Below are positions 9,897 to 12,433 of a DNA stretch of 12,433 bases, piece after piece. The translations under genes were made by a program, and so were the position numbers. The DNA is from Larix sibirica (Eukaryota > Streptophyta > Pinopsida > Pinales > Pinaceae), in NCBI GenBank assembly GCA_004151065.3, contig NWUY0300044355.1:4295-16727 (forward strand), given 5' to 3'. Numbering within the stretch: the first letter of the stretch is position 1; each line of letters opens with the position of its first letter. The notes beneath the pieces are model-generated. The model saw nothing but the letters and a program-made list of their open reading frames with translations. It made no database searches and was not told where the DNA came from.

Positions 9897-9964
9897 TGAG
9901 GGACTAGTCTTTTGAAATGCACCAATTATAATGTTTAGAGACTAGTCCTTTCAAAGGCACCAAT
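9897..9964. repeat. Tandem copy of the LTR edge motif, period 39
   Basis: A motif of about 29 bases (GACTAGTC, then TTT..AAA..CACCAA) occurs at 9897-9925 and again at 9936-9964, directly before the Copia-type LTR. The other LTR edge (about 514-542, 4263-4291) has it once. The duplication makes the exact outer edge of the Gypsy-type LTR uncertain, between about 9933 and 9965. Confidence 0.7.
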
Positions 9965-9965
9965 T

Positions 9966-10684
9966 TGTTAGAATAATTAACCCATATAGACCTTGGTTTA
10001 TACATTATTTTATGTCTCATACTGGTTTATAAGATGTTATTTGTTCACCTAGTGGTTGCTTGGCCCACCTTAGTCAATTTTATCCACAATAATGCCATTT
10101 TGTGCTTTAGTTCCTGCTTTTACTAAGATTTTATGAGCTAGAGTGCTAATTCTACTTTTATTCCTACTTTATCTAGATTTTGTGAGTTAAATCCAAATTT
10201 GTTCTTCTTTTCACTTGGATTAGCATGAGCTAAAGTGCTAGGATGTCTTTGGGGAATTTTTTCGGCTCTTATTATAACCCTTCCTTCTTTTTCTCATGAA
10301 AATCCTCTAACGAATTGCCTTACGGTCACTCATGGTCTAGATAATCCAACTTATCCCATTCCTGACAACTTGCTATGATTAGGAGTTTCATGTTGCCTAG
10401 ATGGGTCGATTTTTGCTATTCTAATCCTCCCACATGTGAGCTTTCCAATTTTCCTCCAAGTTATTCGATTTATCTCTTAGAGATGTATTATATATTGTAT
10501 TCATATTGTTGAATAATAGATGATGGAGTTTTACCCAATTGAGTTCTTTCTTATGTGTTTCTATCTCATTCTTCTTCTCTACTTTCTGCAAATCTCTGTT
10601 GCAATTATAAGTGAAGATTGCATTGTGCTTAGATACTTAGGTGTGGAATTTCTTGCATGTAATCAAGGCCATATAATTCTAACA
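9966..10684 (+). repeat. 5' LTR of a Ty1/Copia-type element
   Basis: The LTR starts TGTTAGAA and ends TTCTAACA, a perfect 8-base inverted pair in the usual TG...CA form, and a primer binding site follows with no spacer. The length of 719 bases is normal for plant Copia LTRs. A TATA-like run (TATTATATATT, about 10486-10496) could be part of its promoter. The five bases before it are CAATT, but the 3' LTR and the second target-site copy are not in the window. CpG content is intermediate between the Gypsy-type element and the right-hand end. An 83-codon plus-strand frame (10520-10771) crosses the LTR end and primer site and is chance. The same LTR start appears at 8705-8783 in the misplaced segment. 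Confidence 0.85.
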
Positions 10685-10697
10685 TGGTATCAAATCC
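10685..10697 (+). promoter_or_regulatory. Primer binding site, tRNA-iMet type
   Basis: TGGTATCAAATCC directly follows the LTR. The standard plant Copia primer site, complementary to initiator methionine tRNA, is TGGTATCAGAGCC, so 11 of 13 bases match. It fixes the plus-strand orientation of the element. Confidence 0.85.
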
Positions 10698-11371
10698 TAG
10701 GGGGGCTAGGGAGCATAGTTTCTTGCAGTAGTGTTGGCACCCCAACAATTGCCCTTGATTTTACGAAATAAAGGGGTCCCCGTGTAAATTTTGCAAATAT
10801 GTTTTAGTTTGTTTGCTTGATTTGAGAGTGCAATTTCAAGGTTTTTTTTCTTTGATTCTTTATCACTCTTTGTGCTACTTGCTATTGGCTTGGTATTTAT
10901 GAGATAAACGCTTTGTGATGACTCATTTCGATCTATTTAGTTTATTGGCTTCCTGTTTTCTTAACGATGATTCCATTTGAGGCTTTCTAAGTTAAACACA
11001 TGCTTTGGTTTGGCTTGATTAAATCACTTCAATTTTTTGACAGCCTTGTTTTCTTTTCAGCCTTCATTGCATCAATGAGTTGAAAAGGCATATTGGCCTA
11101 CCAAATTTGACCAAACATTCAATTTCAAATATTTCAATCCATTTTTTAGAGACTGCTATATTAAAGATTTGGAAACAAGCTTATAATGTTCAATCTGACA
11201 AAGATATCAATTTATTAAGAATTTTTATTTTGGCCTTATCGCTATTTGATTGGTCGCAAATTTGATTCTTATTTTTCCTAACATGCAAAACAAAAAATGA
11301 TTTTAATAACATGTCTTATATAATCATACAAAATCCATTTGATAACTTTTATGCATAACATTGTGTTATTT
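10698..11371 (+). other. Internal region of the Copia-type element, no gag or pol
   Basis: The sequence after the primer site is T-rich on the plus strand up to about 11060, as in an element leader. Copia gag-pol should open within a few hundred bases. No frame gives a gag fold, CCHC knuckle, integrase or reverse transcriptase motif. The best frame (11080-11265, 61 codons) matches no family I know. The element is either non-autonomous or truncated, and its right end cannot be placed. Confidence 0.5.
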
Positions 11372-11450
11372 CTTTGTATGGTATTTTATACTATTTTAAG
11401 TATATTTATAAATTCATCAATATTAAAATAAATAAAATACCATTACAAAG
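11372..11450. repeat. AT-rich imperfect inverted repeat
   Basis: The left arm starts CTTTGTATGGTATTTTA and the right arm is the reverse complement of CTTTGTAATGGTATTTTA, differing by one inserted base. Weaker pairing extends each arm to about 29 bases around a loop of about 20. It could be a small MITE remnant or a chance AT-rich hairpin; no clear target-site duplication is seen. Confidence 0.6.
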
Positions 11451-12433
11451 ATGCTTATGTGTCACCAAATTGTTTTAAATCCATAGAGGGAACGAAAACA
11501 AATCATTATGTCAACAACGTGTTAGTGTAATCCAGATTGCCAGCAAATGACAAAGGTTGGAACTTATAGAGGAATACGCGCAGTCTCTATCGTTGGGAGG
11601 TTGCGATTTCTACAAAGAGATTGTTGAAGGCGATCATGTAGGTCAAGTTAAAAGATCAAAGGTGCAATTTTACTGATATTTATGATGGCAGATCACCGGA
11701 AAGAAATGAATGACATTTACCTCCTCATTACCTTATAACAATGATGCGGAGAGACAACGGATCGCTATATTGTCAAATATGATCAAATTTACTGCTATTA
11801 TAGCATTCAGAACTTTAGCGACCCTAAAAGATCGTCCAGGGTTGAAGATCAAATAAAATATACAATTCAAGTCAGTTATTTGTATTTTGATTACAGGATT
11901 TAAAATTTTTATGCATCGTAAATCGAAGCTATTATGTGTGGAATATCGGCTTCTCATAAATCGTCATACAGACGTTATAAGGATACTTCTGGTCCATGTT
12001 ACTGCATGTTTAAAAGATTAAAGTTTCATAAGTTGAGACTAGTTTTTATGAGCCAGCTCATCAAAATTTTGATAAATGAGGAGACATCAATTATCTCGTG
12101 GAGATAATTGGTTACACTAAGAGATCAGATAGCCTATAAAGCTAGAGGAATTGGACTATCAAAGGGGGGAATCCTCTGTAAAGCGATAGGAAATGATTTT
12201 CCCAAGCTCCAATAACATTTCTCGGTAATTGTAGATTGATGAAGAACGCTGGGGAAGAGGTCTCTACAGTGACTCAAGAATTTTTCCAGAACATTGTAGC
12301 CTTTTTTAATTCTTTTGTAGCCTTTCTATTCTAGAAGAGGGGATCATGAATCTTCACCATCAAATTTAACGAAAATCGATCGAGCTCTGCAATTGTCCCT
12401 TTTTGCTGCGATCATTTCAAGAATCTAATTTTG
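11451..12433. other. CpG-rich, apparently low-copy sequence; no gene identified
   Basis: This stretch has no similarity to the rest of the window and keeps about 26 CpG dinucleotides, roughly six times the density of the first 1 kb. That suggests it has escaped long-term methylation, as near genes. No product can be named. Short open stretches include a plus-strand frame of about 41 codons ending at 11663 (ELIEEYAQSLSLGG...), a minus-strand ATG frame of 23 codons near 12340-12410, and an ATG-less minus-strand frame of about 63 codons (about 12140-12335). A 74-codon minus-strand frame (11733-11957) looks like chance. It could be a promoter, untranslated exon or intron. Confidence 0.4.
12088..12110. 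repeat. Perfect 10-base inverted repeat
   Basis: CAATTATCTC, a three-base loop GTG, then GAGATAATTG. The arms pair perfectly. It is not followed by a T run and no gene ends here, so no role is claimed. Confidence 0.75.

Larger units (their letters stand above)
2658..9933 (-). mobile_element. Degenerate Ty3/Gypsy-type LTR retrotransposon
   Basis: The element reads on the minus strand. In order it shows a 5' LTR (9933-7785), a primer binding site (7780-7761), a leader, gag (7386-6478), an RNase H remnant (about 6411-6052), an unresolved 3' internal region and a 3' LTR (4299-2658). The class is inferred from gag followed by RNase H of Ty3 type, the tRNA-Asp-like primer site and LTR homology on both sides. 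Protease, most of reverse transcriptase and any recognisable integrase are absent, and gag has stops and frameshifts, so the copy is dead. The LTRs match at roughly four bases in five by eye, which implies an old insertion. The left end is cut by an assembly N at 2657, so the target-site duplication cannot be tested. The outer LTR edges are estimates good to about 5-30 bases. Confidence 0.8.
7785..9933 (-). repeat. 5' LTR of the minus-strand Gypsy-type element
   Basis: Bases 7982-9933 align throughout with 2658-4299, which is the other LTR. The edge next to the primer site is placed at 7785 because the minus strand there ends in GGTAGCA, a usual CA end, followed by a short spacer and the primer site. 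TG at 7782 is an alternative. The outer edge near 9933 is where similarity to 4299 stops; a tandem copy of the edge motif up to 9965 makes it uncertain. The LTR contains a foreign N-bounded block (8624-8785) and the 74-base duplication it causes. Without them it would be about 1.9 kb, matching the other LTR plus its missing end. No long reading frame is convincing here. Confidence 0.78.

Noticed and set aside
1-12433. CRISPR array, bacterial operon, tRNA or rRNA gene
   Set aside because: There are no regularly spaced short repeats, no ribosome binding sites before long frames, and no tRNA-like or rRNA-like stretch apart from the two primer sites, which match tRNA 3' ends only.

Overview
The window looks like repeat-rich, AT-rich nuclear DNA from a seed plant with a large genome. 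A gymnosperm would fit, but that is inference. No intact protein-coding gene is visible. Two kinds of LTR retrotransposon, both decayed, explain about 90% of the window, and single or double N bases mark assembly joins. I found no novel biological system. The strongest observations concern how the retroelements are arranged and whether the assembly can be trusted.

Layout. An old Ty3/Gypsy-type element lies on the minus strand between about 2658 and 9933. Read in its own direction it has a 5' LTR (9933 down to about 7785), a tRNA-Asp-type primer binding site (7780-7761), a leader, a broken gag (7386-6478), an RNase H remnant of pol (about 6411-6052), about 1.75 kb without recognisable integrase, and a 3' LTR (4299 down to 2658) cut short at an N. 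Protease and most of the reverse transcriptase are missing between gag and RNase H. The two LTRs agree at only about four bases in five by eye, so the insertion is old.

Bases 1-2659 repeat bases 3750-6408 in the same orientation, with a constant offset of 3749, no indels and five substitutions. This copy holds part of a 3' LTR (1-550), the internal 3' region and the RNase H remnant, and it stops at the N at 2657. On paper the order is LTR-internal-LTR-internal-LTR. The near-identity and the N at the breakpoint leave two options: a recent tandem duplication, or the same DNA assembled twice.

A second assembly problem sits at 8624-8785. A 159-base piece bounded by N and NN duplicates the junction at 9886-10044 and is flanked by 74-base direct repeats.

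On the plus strand, a Ty1/Copia-type LTR (9966-10684) has perfect 8-base inverted ends and a tRNA-iMet-type primer binding site directly after it. No gag or pol follows, so the element is truncated or non-autonomous. After an AT-rich hairpin (11372-11450), the last 1 kb (11451-12433) keeps many CpG dinucleotides (26 by my count, against 4 in the first 1 kb). It therefore looks like low-copy, less methylated DNA, possibly the edge of a gene, although no product can be named.
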